A DNA stretch of 60,000 nt from Antedon mediterranea (Eukaryota; Echinodermata; Crinoidea; Comatulida; Antedonidae): contig NC_092670.1 in the NCBI RefSeq assembly GCF_964355755.1, positions 13,765,201 through 13,825,200 on the forward strand, in the 5' to 3' direction. Below are positions 13,430 to 27,200 of this stretch, piece after piece. Below the pieces are notes generated by a model. That model searched no databases, had not been told where the DNA came from, and worked only from the letters and a program-made list of their open reading frames with translations. The stretch's first letter is position 1, and the number at the start of each line of letters is the position of its first letter. Both the position numbers and the translations under genes were made by a program.

Positions 13430-13560
13430 ATATACCGTAAAACCGCGAAAGAAGGTTTGCCAATTAAGTACCGTAATCTCGGGAAAAAAGCCCATTTCGA
13501 AATATAGCAATAGGGCTTATTTTCGAGATAGTATGGACTTATCTTCGATAAAGACTGCAT
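13430..13560. repeat. inverted-repeat fragment with AAGCCC/GGGCTT arms
   Basis: CTCGGGAAAAAAGCCCATTT and its near-complement AGGGCTTATTTTCGAG face each other around 13477-13530, preceded by TACCGTAAAACCGCG. It looks like a short MITE remnant. Overlapping ORFs on both strands are not convincing. Confidence 0.35.
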
Positions 13561-14516
13561 TGAACGTGAAAGGAATAGAAATGTGTATGACACTGATATT
13601 CAGAAATGTACTATAACTTGACAAAATGCTATGATGATATGATGACAGTTGGTCATACCGTATAGTTGGTTATCATCTTTCTTTGATCAGTATCTTGGAA
13701 AGTTCTATGATACAGCGTGTAGTAATGTTCGCCACATCGTATCAGATATTGCATTTTGGTCTGTGTTATGGCATAGAGCAAAAAATAAATTTTATTTTTC
13801 CTCCATGGTTATGGTTAGGGTAAAAATTATGTAGGAACTTGGCATGATGACGTATACACATACAGAGAGTCGCGGTTAAACTATAAAACATAAACTTACC
13901 CTATTGAGTTGACATTAAAATGTTCAATATAAAAGGAAAATAAACTAAATATAGTAAGTATAGACATCGGTTTAATAATGTATATACCAAGAATTTAAAC
14001 CATTGAAACCATCTTAGTTCTTGAGGGAAAAATATTGTTATTATCTAAGAGGAAAAAAACACAATAAATCTATTTATAAATGTGTGTTGAATAACTACGT
14101 TATTATATCCATCTACTTTGTATGACATAATCCAATAGTACTATTTTTAGGAGGAATAGAAGTGTGGGGGAGAGGCTGAAGATGAATTAAAAAAATCTCC
14201 CACATATCATTGTTGACACTATTGATTATTGTCTATTTTGGCTGCCGTCATTGGTTAGATGTTGAATTCTCGATCGTGATTGGCTACAGTGGATAGTCGT
14301 CTGCAAAACGAATATGATGAGATTGCTATAGTTACAGCATTCTGGAAATCTACAGCACGTCGCGTGGACGTATACATGAAAGATCAACTCTAGTTACTCT
14401 AATATTTTAGTGAATGATATATCCTGCACTGCGATGTTTTTCATTATGCTTAAGCCCGTGTTTGGTCAAATGTATTATTCGTAATAAGGATATGTTATAT
14501 TATATTATTTCTGCAG
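13561..14516. other. upstream region of GPCR; no exon found
   Basis: The missing signal-peptide exon of the GPCR may lie here or further upstream. No ORF in this stretch has both a convincing signal peptide and a donor of the right phase. Confidence 0.3.
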
Positions 14517-14586
14517 GCTTTGGAAAACAATATTACAGTGTCTCTGGATAATGAAACGAACATTATGCCGGTCAACACATCTGTCG
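14517..14586 (+). CDS. GPCR exon: N-terminal ectodomain segment
   Basis: After TTTCTGCAG and before GTGAGT; 70 nt in phase with the next exon. Encodes an N-glycan-rich stretch (NNIT, DNET, NTS) with no cysteine. The upstream exon is not identified, so this is the least certain exon of the gene. Confidence 0.6.
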
Positions 14587-17500
14587 GTGAGTTTTATATT
14601 TTGGTTTTTCTTACTATTCTTTCGCTGAGGCAAGTATAACAGTATGTCTGAGATTTTATGTTTGAAACTGGGATTCGAATCTTGTCCGTATTTTGTTTAT
14701 AGCAATTCGCAATTTGTGATTCAAACATTTTCCGTAACAATAGCCGATGATTGCTAAACCCGTAAATGTCGTATACCAGACAACTACATGATTTATACTA
14801 TTGACATATTTTGTAATGGCGTATAGAACTTTTAAGTTGGTCTCGACTGTATTCTAAGTATCACGTGACATTCTGCTAAATTGTTTCACGAATCACAACG
14901 GATTCACTTTCATTTCATTTGTTTTATTTTTATTTTTAGTTTGTAATTTAATTTCTTATCCGTTGTTTGGTACTTCTCTGTAGAGAATCCTTGCCATTAT
15001 TGATGTAAAATGTGTTAGGTCTACTGTACATTCACTATATTATGTCTTATGATAGGAAAAGAAATTTTAATCTAATCATAATAAAAGGCTGTCATCTATG
15101 TAAAAGCAATATATAATTGCATAAGTTGGCGCCGAAGTAGTTATTAACATTACGCGCATGTCTAGAGAACATGACAAACCTTGATTAAATTATCTTATAG
15201 GCCTATTTGGTGATCAAATTATCAAGTGGGTACGTACGTCAAATATTAAAAATGTGTAAGGCGTTATTATATTTTATTTTGAATGTTGACAATTTAGCCC
15301 CTTTTTTGTAAACAACCTCTTCTATTAATTTCTGACAATCAATACATACTAATGATATATTAATATCTATACTTATCGATTGTCAGAAATTAATAGTAGA
15401 GGCTGTTTAGCAGAATAATCAATATTATCAAGATTTGTCATCAATCAACATTGTGTAGACCTAAACTGCATTCTAACAATAGATCACTTGTTTAGCCGCT
15501 GAAAGTTTCAAATAAAACAATTGATGTTTAAAGCGCGATTAAAAAGTAATGTTTACATTTAAAAGACTTTAGTTCTATACCATTCAATATATTTAAAGGG
15601 TAGACTATTGTAATATTTGTAACACTTTATTTGCGAATGCGCCTTAATTAAAGTTAGTATGTCGACACGGAACTGAAATAAACCGTGTCGACATATTCAT
15701 GGTACCGGTGAGCGTTCCGAGCAACTGAACGCAACTCTCAACGGAAAATACGATAAACACGTAGTTGAGTTGAGTTGTGTTATGTCCGCTGTGGACATAC
15801 TGTAATCTTGCCTTACACATAGGCTACTCATTTTCTATTACAATTTGTAAAACTTCAGTTGTAAAAAGATTATGAATGAATGAATAAAAAACACACAAAT
15901 CGATTAATTTATTTTTAAACCAGGTAATAATATTATTCTCAGCAACCGGAAAGCATATTGCAATCACGTATTTATAGATTTAATAGAGAAGAACATTCAT
16001 TCACAATTCAATTCTACGAATTCAATTCAAGGAACGTGTATTTTGCCATAAACACCATCAAATAGTTTGTCTCAACCGTCGCGTTTGCAAACACATGAAC
16101 AGTTCAAACATAGTTTACAACTAAATATGAGACTAGGAAATGGAATGTAACATAACGGAAATAGTTTGTTTCACGACATCATACAAACAAACCCATCGAT
16201 AGACATGACTTGTGTACATTACGGTCGGTCTTCTTCGGTATGAAACAAAGTACATGAAAAACGCGTAAGTAGGAGTTGTAGGCCCAACGCCAGAATGTTT
16301 ACAAGGAGTTTTTTTTTTCCTAAAAAGGGGAAATGCGAGAAAAAGTAAGTTATGTGAACCAGCAGAGGATTTATGGCTTATTGGCTTTGGTAAGCTCGGC
16401 CATCAAGACTACTTTATACAGCGCTATGGTGCTGATTTGAAGTGACGACGAAAGCAATAAAATGTTAGCAAACCAACTAGAAGTAATGTCAACCAAATCG
16501 TTATAGTCATCCCCACCACCACTACCAGCACCGTCATAGTTGATGTACTATAACCAAATTATTTTCCAATTCCTCTTCTTTGAAGCTATCGACCAGTTCA
16601 ACGTTCAATATATGTCATCTCTCTAACTGTTGTCTTCCTCGTCTAAATGTTGTTGTTATATTTAGTTACGTCACCTAGTGCCAGATATCAATTGCTATGT
16701 GTCCTACTATCTCCTTTATTAAGCTTATTTTCATTATTCTTTCTTTTATTATTCTTTTCTCAATTGATTAATGAATTCAAATATAGGTCTATGTTTGATA
16801 TCAACATGACTCCCAATTAATAAATTATAGCTAATCGGAATAAGAATTACACTTTAATATACGAATGTTCGACAACTTTTTTTTTTTACAAAACAGTTTT
16901 AAAGAAAGTTCCAATAAAATAACATACAGTAGGCCTAAAGTATATAAAAAATAAATGCTATTAAATATTACGTTACACATCTTTGCGATCATTTGATTGA
17001 ATGTGGTGTGTAAAGAAACCTTCAGAATAATAAGTTTGTAGAAAATAATCAGCTCATGTTTAAATTGAATGCAGAACTGTAAAGACGCCTCAGCCTGTAT
17101 TACCTCCGATATAGCTGGTTAAATGCAATAAGATTAATGTTTAAGAGCAGAACATTCCTAGTAGTGGGTGTGTGGGGGGATGGGTGAGTGTGGGGGGACT
17201 TATGTATCATGATGACGTTGGTAACAGAGGGATAATGACTTACAAATGACATTTCATGATGGATCCTGTTGATTATGGAGGTGACATAATATTGTTAGGA
17301 GCATTAATATCAGGACTCTTCTGTAATGTTTGTTAATCAAGGTAACAACGTCAGCAAAATCTGGAGATATATCTACACCTGTAGAATGTTAAATGATGAA
17401 TTATCCTAATAAATATGTAAATAAGACGATGACAAATCCCTTGAATGCTGTCCATTCTACTGTATGCATACTAATGATTCAATTTTGTTCATTGTCTCCA

Positions 17501-20500
17501 ACGGTGTTGATAAAGACATCATACATGCAATTATTCCTATGGAGAGCATAATCGTGTAAATAATAAATGTCATTATGATCACTTTATATACTGTAATTTT
17601 TTGTCTTTTTTCTGTAAGATTATGCTATATTAATGATGATAATATTACAGTAGGCCTACTGTATTTATATATTAGGATCCGAAATTGCACTAGGATGTTC
17701 GGCCGATGATAATATTAAATGTATAATTATCATTTTGTACGGGTCTGTAACTCTTCTTGTTGGCTTTACAACCATATCCAATATTAATCAATATCTCGGC
17801 GTCGGTATACAAACAACATATCATAACAGATCAATTAATAGAATCTACGATTCGTTATGTGGAAATATGACCTGTGTGTCACAATTACTAACAGATATAT
17901 GATAGCGGATACAAAAGCACGAAACAAACAATATTGTTAAAGTGCATCATACACTTGACAAGACACATAATACCCTTTTCACTAAACTCTTCCTTTGATG
18001 TTGTTCAACATGTTCTATTGATTCATTTTCATTTAAGTTGACACACATTGTATTGTGCGAGTATTGATTGGAAATATTGTACTACTATCTTGTTTGTATC
18101 CTGCAGTATGCCAGTTACAGTTAAGTGCAAAACTTTAAATGCACCATTACGTTTAGTTTGATTCAAGTGATTCGAGAATATGTAAATTTATGCAAATGTA
18201 TGTATATATTATTATGGGGGGTTTTAAGTATTTTCAATTGTCAACTGAGCTATAATGTAAATGTTATGTAATGTAAAATTGATGTAGAATCTCTCTGCAC
18301 CCAACCCACTAGATTGTCAATTTACCTGTAATTCGCCTTATTTATTATTAGAATCAACCTTATATTACATTACATTATATTAAATTATTTGTTATTTAAA
18401 ACTGAACTCCTCGAATTAATAGAATAATAACCTGTATGATAAGCAAAGCAAATAAAATAGTTACAAAACAGTGGATTCGCACTGTACATTTTTCCAAATA
18501 AAAAAAAAACAACACATTATTGATAAACATTATCTGTGACTACACTTTATGAACCAGGAATTCTGAGACTTAATTAGAGACCTATATTCTTTAGATATTT
18601 CAAATTAAGAAAGACTATAACCTTCAAACGAAATAACCATCGTTACCCCGTACCGGTGTGCCTCGTACCGGTGTACCCCGTACCGGTGTACCCCGTACCG
18701 TAGGCTACAATGCCACGTTAAACCATTCCCTCCAAGATACGCATGTTCATGTTTTATTATTGTGCACATAAATACATAATTTGGTATTCAATACATTTTC
18801 AGCTACTTAAGTAATAAATCAGGACTGTTGTATATTGAATTGGACGATTGGTGACTTTCATTCATGTGCATTGTGATAATGATTGCAATATGATGAATAA
18901 TAATAGTTTGGAAAATCATTTTATAATTGCTTCATGTCTATTAAATGCTTTCTTTTCTATTGAAAAAAAATGCGGATGATTGATAAAAAGACAACCACGA
19001 CAACTTTTGAATTTCCAATCTCTGAAATTAAAGTAAATTGCATTGAATTCTTCAATTAGCCACCACTTTAATCATCGTGCGAATGCTTTGTCCTTGTGTG
19101 ACTATTTTTGTTTAAAGGGTTCAATGTCAATAAAATGAATGAATACATGGACATTGGGAGTGATATTTTTAGTATGTTTTATGATAAACTATGTGAACAA
19201 GATTATTTATAACTCGTATTTCTTATGGAAATGGCTATTTACTGGGGTAATTTACACGAGAAAGGTGACATTACATGGACATAATAACCGTAAAGAAAGT
19301 GCTCAGGTTTTTCTCTTCAATCTTTTAAATTAACATCGTCGTGAAAGGTTGTTCATATCCTGGGGTATATTTATTTTTTTTAATCATGTTAATACAAAAT
19401 CATAAGTAAAATAATACTTTATATTAACGTAATTAGGCATGAAGTATTAGGCCTATATGTGTTGTGTAACGTCTATTATCAGTTATAGTTTAATCATTTT
19501 TCTTGGTTTATCACTACGTATACATACAATGCTTTTTATTTAAGAATGTGTTACAACAGAAATTAAATGACGCCATAATACCTTTTTGCTTCCCGCGTGA
19601 AATTTAATCTTCAGAAGATTTTCTCTTAAAATCCGATAGAGGGCGCCCAGTTTATGAATTATGCTTTATAAAGACAATTCTTTTGCTGAATAGTTTATTT
19701 TAATAGAGGTTAGTTAGAGTGTTTTCTAGGGTCTATTATTTAGGGAATACAGATGTATATAGCAATCTATCAGATGTTTAATAACCGTGTCCTGTTAGGG
19801 GGAAATCACACCTACTGTATAACGGTTTTTTTTTTTCATAAACAATAATGATGTGTAGGCATGCCTTATAAAGAATAGTCTGAAATACAATAAATAAATA
19901 TATCGTTTAATTTCATAGAAATCTTGTGTGCCGCTTATGATGATGGGAACTTATTTTGGGAGTCTGGACCACCAGGAACTTACTCACAACCATGTCCAGA
20001 AAATTTATTCAAAGACTTTCCGGATACAGGTTAGTTTAGTAGATTATTATACTAATGATTTAATATTGCTTTGCCATAGTACAATTACAATAATTAAACT
20101 AGATTTGAACTCGTCACTACGGACGAGTTAGGTTATCCGCAGAGCAAAAGCCACGTTCACGTCATACGTTAGAATATTGCGCAGAGAAAAACATTATGCC
20201 ATTGAAAAAATGTTAGTGCGCTCTCTATTTTACGTCACGTCTAAGTATACACAGTATACACTATATATTGTATACGTACTACATACAGTGAAGAATATGT
20301 GAAAATAAGTGGCCCAAGTTATTGACGCTTTTGGACATGATGACGTCATCACAATTTTAAAAACGGTATATCATGCGAAAGATAATTGATTGACATAGAC
20401 AATATAAAAAAATGGGGGGAAATGGAATTGGGATAAGTGAAGATGCCCTCTATTAAATGTGATGAGCTATGACGAAAGAGACAAAAATCCTATATTTTAT

Positions 20501-21243
20501 ATTTGAGTGGCCATACGATGACGTCACTATGTCCTGTTAGCCATATCGATGCATGATTCGATATCTACAACTCATCAACTTCCAGAATGTGTAATTTAAA
20601 AGAAGTTCACCTCGTAGTTTACAATCTATGACTGTTTTAAAAAAGGCATAATTTTGACGAATTTTTCTACTTTTTCTTCAAAAACGCGCGCAAATTGTTC
20701 AATTCTACGTGCTCGTATGACGTGATTTTAAGTCGAAATTGATTGAAAATTGGTAAATTTACTAGAAAAAGCTGAAAAAACAAAAATCAAGCAAAAAAAA
20801 CATGTTTTTGCGCTATGTGCGCACGCGCGCGTAAAAAAAATGCGCACGCGTGGGAATTTTTGAAATGCTCAAAATGCCCTGAAACGCGTAGAAAGTTGAT
20901 TAGAAATGGATATTTCGCAATTTGAAATTTTAAACGCGCGTGCGCGCGTAACTTTATGTCAAACATGCCATTTTTAATCCATAGAAAGTTTGCCCTTGAT
21001 ATGACTTAAATGTTCACCAAGTGTCATTACAAAATGATTTTTGGTTTTTAGTCTATGTTAAATACGCGAAATTCATAAAATCGCGCGTAGCTTACGCTGC
21101 GCGACTCTAAAGAAAAAAAACGAGCTGTCCTGCACTTCTACAGATAGAGGTAAATCTTCTGACAAAGTTATACGATGTAATGTTGATCAGAATTTGAGAT
21201 ACACGTGACACAAAATTTTGGGAAAGAAAGAAGAATAACATAG

Positions 21244-21280
<37 letters not shown>

Positions 21281-24200
21281 TCCTGACAATAACAAGGGGT
21301 TATCCGCCAAGTGCGGATAACCAAATATGGGCAAAAATAAAAATTTAGCATTACAATTAACAACATTTAACATAACCCTTTAAACTAAGATGCTTGTTTG
21401 CGAAGGGGTCCTCCTAGTCTGAATTCCAGACGGAGTTTTGTCTTAATATTAGTAAAAAGATAAATATTTTTTGGCACATATGGCGTTTCATGCGTATACT
21501 ACTTGAGCTTGGATACTCCTTACAAAATCGAAATAAATACAAATAAATTTAAAAAAAGACAACAAATACAGACTTGGGGCAGGTCTAGTCTAGGGTCCTC
21601 CATGCCAAACGTCTTCCTACAATTGTGAGGAAAATGATATATATGCCTCAGTGTACTTTATTAAAATTGTACACATGTTTTGTCAATGTAAATGACAATA
21701 ATGTAATGTGGTAATATCTTATATCTGATAACGATAGTGACAATGTATGCATTACAATGACAGTCTACTGTTCCTATTGATAAAAAAAGTATTGTTTGTG
21801 GCAACTGACAATGATAAAATATTATGTTTTTAATGATAATTTATAATATTGACAATGGTAATAATATATAACATGTTGCTGATAAATGGTTAATAATATG
21901 AACGTGATAAAAATTGTAAACATTATTGCTAAAAAAAAAGTATTAAAAATGATGATAATAGATAATTATTACAGTATAGTATAGTAATATTATATATTTT
22001 ACATAGAGATATAGACTTGCCCCCAAGTCTGTAGTTAATGTTTTTCATTATTTTTGTCCACCATTTGACGTTACGACTTTTGTCTAAAAAAAAAACCCCA
22101 AGTATTACGTTAAGAAATACAACGCCATGCGCCAAAACAATTGATTTGTTAAATAGTATTGGAAACACGTCAGTCTAGAACCTACTGAGAGAGCCTACAG
22201 CATGATTCGTATTTAAACGTATGAAAAGATGAACGAAAATTAAATTCATGATTTGTATGTAGATACTGCAGTAATTGTTTCTTAATCCTGCTGTATTAAA
22301 TCAGAAACCATTTTGTGAATTCGCTATGTGGATCACGTTTAAAACTAGTAGCCTGTTATAACGTTCAATGGTTTTTATTTATTTTTTTGGTTGAATCATT
22401 TGATGTATTTTTAGTTTTAAAACATCGATTATTTTCTGGTGAGTTACATGTCCCCGGGGTAGAGAAAGCAATTGCAGTATTAAACGAACTGTAATTCAAT
22501 TGTAGCTTACTAGAAAACGAGGTCCTGTGACTATGTTTGTGGACTAATCTTATACCGTAACCAATGAAATTCCGTAGGTAATTGAACAATCTCAATGCAG
22601 TAATGATGCCTTCATTATCTAAAACCAATAAGAAAATGTGTGGGAATTTAATTTATTTAATTGTTAATTTTCAAATCAAGGTAATTTAGTGGGTGATTGA
22701 ACTGTATAATTAGTTCATTCCGTTAGTGATATTATTAACGTACTTTTCCGCGAGCGCGTTCAAACGCTAAAATGTCTTCTTTTTTTTTGGCTATACGCGT
22801 GTGTCTCCATTTTAAAAGTGTCATTGTGTTTTCTTTGAGAATTAGTTTACAACATTTCTTTGGTTATTTTAACCGATAATTAAAGTATATTTATGATTGT
22901 TTTTGCACGTATCGTTGTTTTGCTGCTCACTAAAAGCATACTAAGTACCACCTAGATCCTCTAATTCATTATCATCGTATCAGAGAAAAACAATAATAGT
23001 GATGCTGCTGCAGTCAGTGCATGCAAAACCTGTCCTACTTTTTTTTTAAATCCTCAGCAAATATGAAAAATTAAAACTAATAAATCAAACTTTGAGTATG
23101 TCTTTTTGTGTAGTTTTAATTAAATTCATAATTTCCGTAAGAAAACAAACAATAATGCAAGACAAAATAAACGGTTAAATTCAACTAAAAACCTATTTGA
23201 TGGCAGCCAATTTGACTATTGTTATTACAGTTTTTAGTCGCGTGGGCAAATGCGACTCTACATCTCACTATGCCGGTGGTCGGTTGGTCGGTCGGTCGGT
23301 TAGTAAACACTAAATCAAATTTGCGCACGCGACTGCAGTCATGTATATGGCATTGTTCCAGATAAATGATTTTTTTTTTCAATCCAATTGTTGATAAAAG
23401 TGAACAACTATACTATGTGATTGTGACATTAAAATGGTATTTAAAAATAAATAAAACATAACAAATAAACCATCATGATAGCTTCACCACCTGGTTATTG
23501 AGGCATATAGAGCAAAACATTTACTAGTAGGCCTATAGTTTCAATGGTTGTCATTTGATTGTACGAATTTCAACGTTTCTTAAAGAGCGACTGTTCAAAC
23601 CAAGTTGACTGTTCGAACTCGGCGACTCTCAGTTGACTGTTCGAAGACGATTGACTGTTCGAACCCAGTTGCAATTTCAACAGTTTTTTTGCTGGAATCC
23701 TTGCTGTTAAAACAGAGATTAATTTATTGAGGAGGAAAAAAAAGAAACATTAACACTCGTGTAATGCCTTTTTTTAAATCAAAAATAATGTTATTAATCT
23801 ACACGTGTCTTGACAGTAGGAATCCTATAAAACTAAAAATGTCGACCGGATAACCTTAACTTATATACAGTATTCAATTAAAATTACCAATATCATCCTG
23901 ACGCATGCGCGGTTACATAAGAAATTCAATAATAGTAATGACATACTGAAAAAACATACATAATTTATCGTAGTTTACGGTTACATAATTTTGTATTCCG
24001 TCGAAGACATGGTTTGTTATTTCTAAGTAATGTAAGCTATTTTTTGTTTGTTTTATTTTTTAGTTCAAATGAGTATCGATATTGAGTCAATGAGTTGATT
24101 ATTTTATTTACCGTTTTACTTTATTTTAATTAATTGTTCAAGTTCTGTTCCGTTCTGCTTGACTTTTTCTATAAACTATACAATCTGTTCAATGGCCTCA

Positions 24201-27200
24201 GTTGCCCAAATAGACGTGCCTATAAGCGTCGCCTGTACATTTTTTCACCGGGCAGTACAATACTTACCTAATCATAGAATTCAGCTAGGTAAAAGGGGTA
24301 TCTCCATGTTTACTGTAAAACGGTATCAGAAGTACTGTATCCATTATGCTTTTCTTTTTTGTTTATTGTTTAGTGAGGGCTACTCGAACGTGCCTGGACA
24401 CTGGTGATTGGTACCCATATGGTGAAAATGGCACCGAGAATGGGAAAACCAATTATGATGACTGCATCGACTTGTATTTTGAACGACAAGAGTCACTGGT
24501 AAGAGTGTAGTGTTTACCATGGAATAATCTCTACGATTAGTTTTGTTTCTGTAAATGGCGTGTCATCTATTCGGTGTTTGTAGATGACATGAACAAGTTT
24601 AAAATGAGTTTGTGCCAATGAATATAATGGCTGTGACCTCCATGTTATTGAATGGTGTATGGAATCATGTTAGTATCTTTTTTATTGAGTATTTTTATTA
24701 AATTTGATATGCAAAAAAATAGGATATAAAAACATAATTCGTTTGGTACCATTCAGCAAAGACCACAGTACGCCAATTTCAAGATAGAAATTGTGTATGT
24801 GTTATTCCTCACCAGACATAGTTAAGAGGAAGAGGATATGGAAAGAAGCATGGCAGACAAAGTAGTAAACAATGCCAGACTATAAATATTAAGACTGTGA
24901 CTGGAATTTATGTTATAGATAACATAATGAAAATTGATTTCAACGCAAAACACAAAAATGTACAATCTTGTTTTCAATTTAATACTTTTTTTTTAAAGGT
25001 TAAACACTTCCAAATAATAAAAACATTGCAGAAGATCGGATGGTCGCTGTCGTTAACAGCTTTAATATTAGGAATCATCATATTTGTTTATTTTAAGTAA
25101 GTAACGATACTTTGCAAGTTTGTCATGTTGTACAAGGTTAGAAATTATGTAAATAACATGAATTCCGTACAGAAATATCACTGTATTGTGTTTTTAGCAG
25201 GTTAGTTGTGACCAGGTTTCATAATCACTTACACAAGTAAGGCATACTTACGTCATAATTCCGCATAAAAATGATTATAACCAGCTACAAAATAAAACAT
25301 TCAAAATTAAATTGAAACAAGTCAACACATGCTCTCCAGAGATATCATTTAATTATTATTCAATCCGGTTGAATATGAATAATATAGCTCTTTTCGATTT
25401 TACTTTTTTAGTGTTTAGTTGTTGTTAAATGTTGGGGCTAATTGTTGTTTATATCTTGTGTTTCTTTTCAGAAAATTACGTGTAGCAAGAAACTATATAC
25501 ATATTAACTTATTTTTATCGTTTATATTACATCATGTAAGCATTTTGATAACCAACAAGTTAGTTGTTTCGACAGATACTCAGGCAGAAGTGGTGAGTAT
25601 TAGCTTGAAATATTGCTGCAGTAGACAATAAATAAAAGGTGTACTTATATTATATTAACTTTATTTATTCACGAGACTGATGTATACAGTACAACTCGTT
25701 CAATCAACATTGATTGTTGTATATATTTTTACACAAGTTTGTGATATTACGAAATAGTGATAGTTAATGCAACATTATATAAATACAACCAAATGTGCAA
25801 ACGGAACATGAGTAATGAGCATTTTTACGGTATGCGTAAGCATGTATGCGTAAGCATGTATGCGTAAGCATGTATGCGTAAGTTGGATGCGCACGCCTAA
25901 ATGCGGAAATCGGATATGTGAATCGGTATGCGTAAGCCGGTACGCGTAATCCGCCGATATTCGGTACTCGTGCCTGTATGCGTAGCTAAATACTTATTCT
26001 ACTAAACTAAAAAAAAATTCGGTATGTGAACACATGCCATCCAGTCCGATGGTTACTTTTACAGTTCGGTTTGGTTTTCAAGATTCCTTCATCATAATTC
26101 CATTATGAATGCATTGTTATTTTTAGAATTTAACTTGATTTATTACCTAATTTTCTCGTTTAATTTCTCATTCGATGACTTCTCTTAAGTTACAAATTAC
26201 CATTGGAAATTACCACACTTTAAAAAAAAATGGAATCTAGAAGACAGAAAAAAATCAAAATACAGTGCTATAATTATTCAAAATGTACACAGTTTACCCA
26301 AGAGTGTCCGAGAAAAGACACGAGCTTCAATCTTCCGAATGACATTGTCACAATAAATCAATTTATTACAACAAACACTGTTAAAATTGATGCATCGTGG
26401 GGGTATAAAGGTAATTCAATTGTAAGTACATTCTCATGGGGTATAGACAGGAAATTTAGTAACATTGGTTGAATTAAATGATTGAATGAACTTATTTTGA
26501 GATTGCTTTTTATTCATTTTGGTTTATAATATATCCTTTCGAGTTTGATTATTGTATTTCCTCTCACACAAAACACAATGAACTTAACAATGTGAACCAA
26601 ATTTAAATATAAGTGGGTTGACAACGACCAACATGAGTAGGACAACAAGCATGGTCACCGGTTAAACTAATCATATGAATAGTTTAACAGATGATGACGT
26701 CATCCAAATAAAAATAATGATGAAAACACTAACAAAAGATAATTGCCTCAGCAAGAACATATTAATAGGAAGAAAACTCGGGAAAACTAAAGATGTGCTC
26801 AGTAGAAAGTTAAATATTCCGGAATACTGCTCGGTATCAAAACAGCAATTTAATGTCTTTTGAAACCAAGGAAACAGTATTGAAATCGCTTCCTCCTCAA
26901 CTACCCCGATACTTATGTAGCTTGTTAGTTTAGTTTATATAAAATATTAATTAATTTAATATCAATAATCTTCCTAGTTAACAATAGTTAATTCCATATT
27001 AGTATGAATGCTATGAAATAATTAAATTTGTTTAGACCGGTTCCAATCGATTCGTTTTGTTCAGTTGATTTCACTTCAACAAGCCTGGCCATGAACTTTT
27101 AGCATGCAGTCCGTATTGGCAGGAGTTTGTAGAAATTGATTTCCAAATTAAGACCCATCCCTTCTGATATTCGCCCAGGAACTGAAGTACCTGGTACTAT

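Larger units (their letters stand above)
14587..19918 (+). other. GPCR intron, 5.3 kb
   Basis: Holds a hairpin (15310-15408) and a short minisatellite (18647-18710). Otherwise AT-rich with no recognised gene; the ORF at 19139-19333 has no conserved motif. Confidence 0.5.
20030..24373 (+). other. GPCR intron, 4.3 kb
   Basis: Contains the repeats listed at 20131-21323, 23232-23349 and 23587-23668. No further exon was recognised; the phase match across the intron does not require one. Confidence 0.5.

Noticed and set aside
14430-14486. ATG with hydrophobic start (MFFIMLKPVF) as the GPCR signal peptide
   Set aside because: Stops after 17 codons without a donor in the right phase for the 14517 exon.
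24897-24998. Upstream in-frame extension of the TM1 ORF
   Set aside because: The polypyrimidine tract and AG at 24997-24998 mark an exon start in phase with the previous exon.
25830-25985. Regular short repeats resembling a CRISPR array
   Set aside because: Units are contiguous without unique spacers and the genome is eukaryotic; this is a minisatellite. The same applies to 18647-18710 and 23587-23668.
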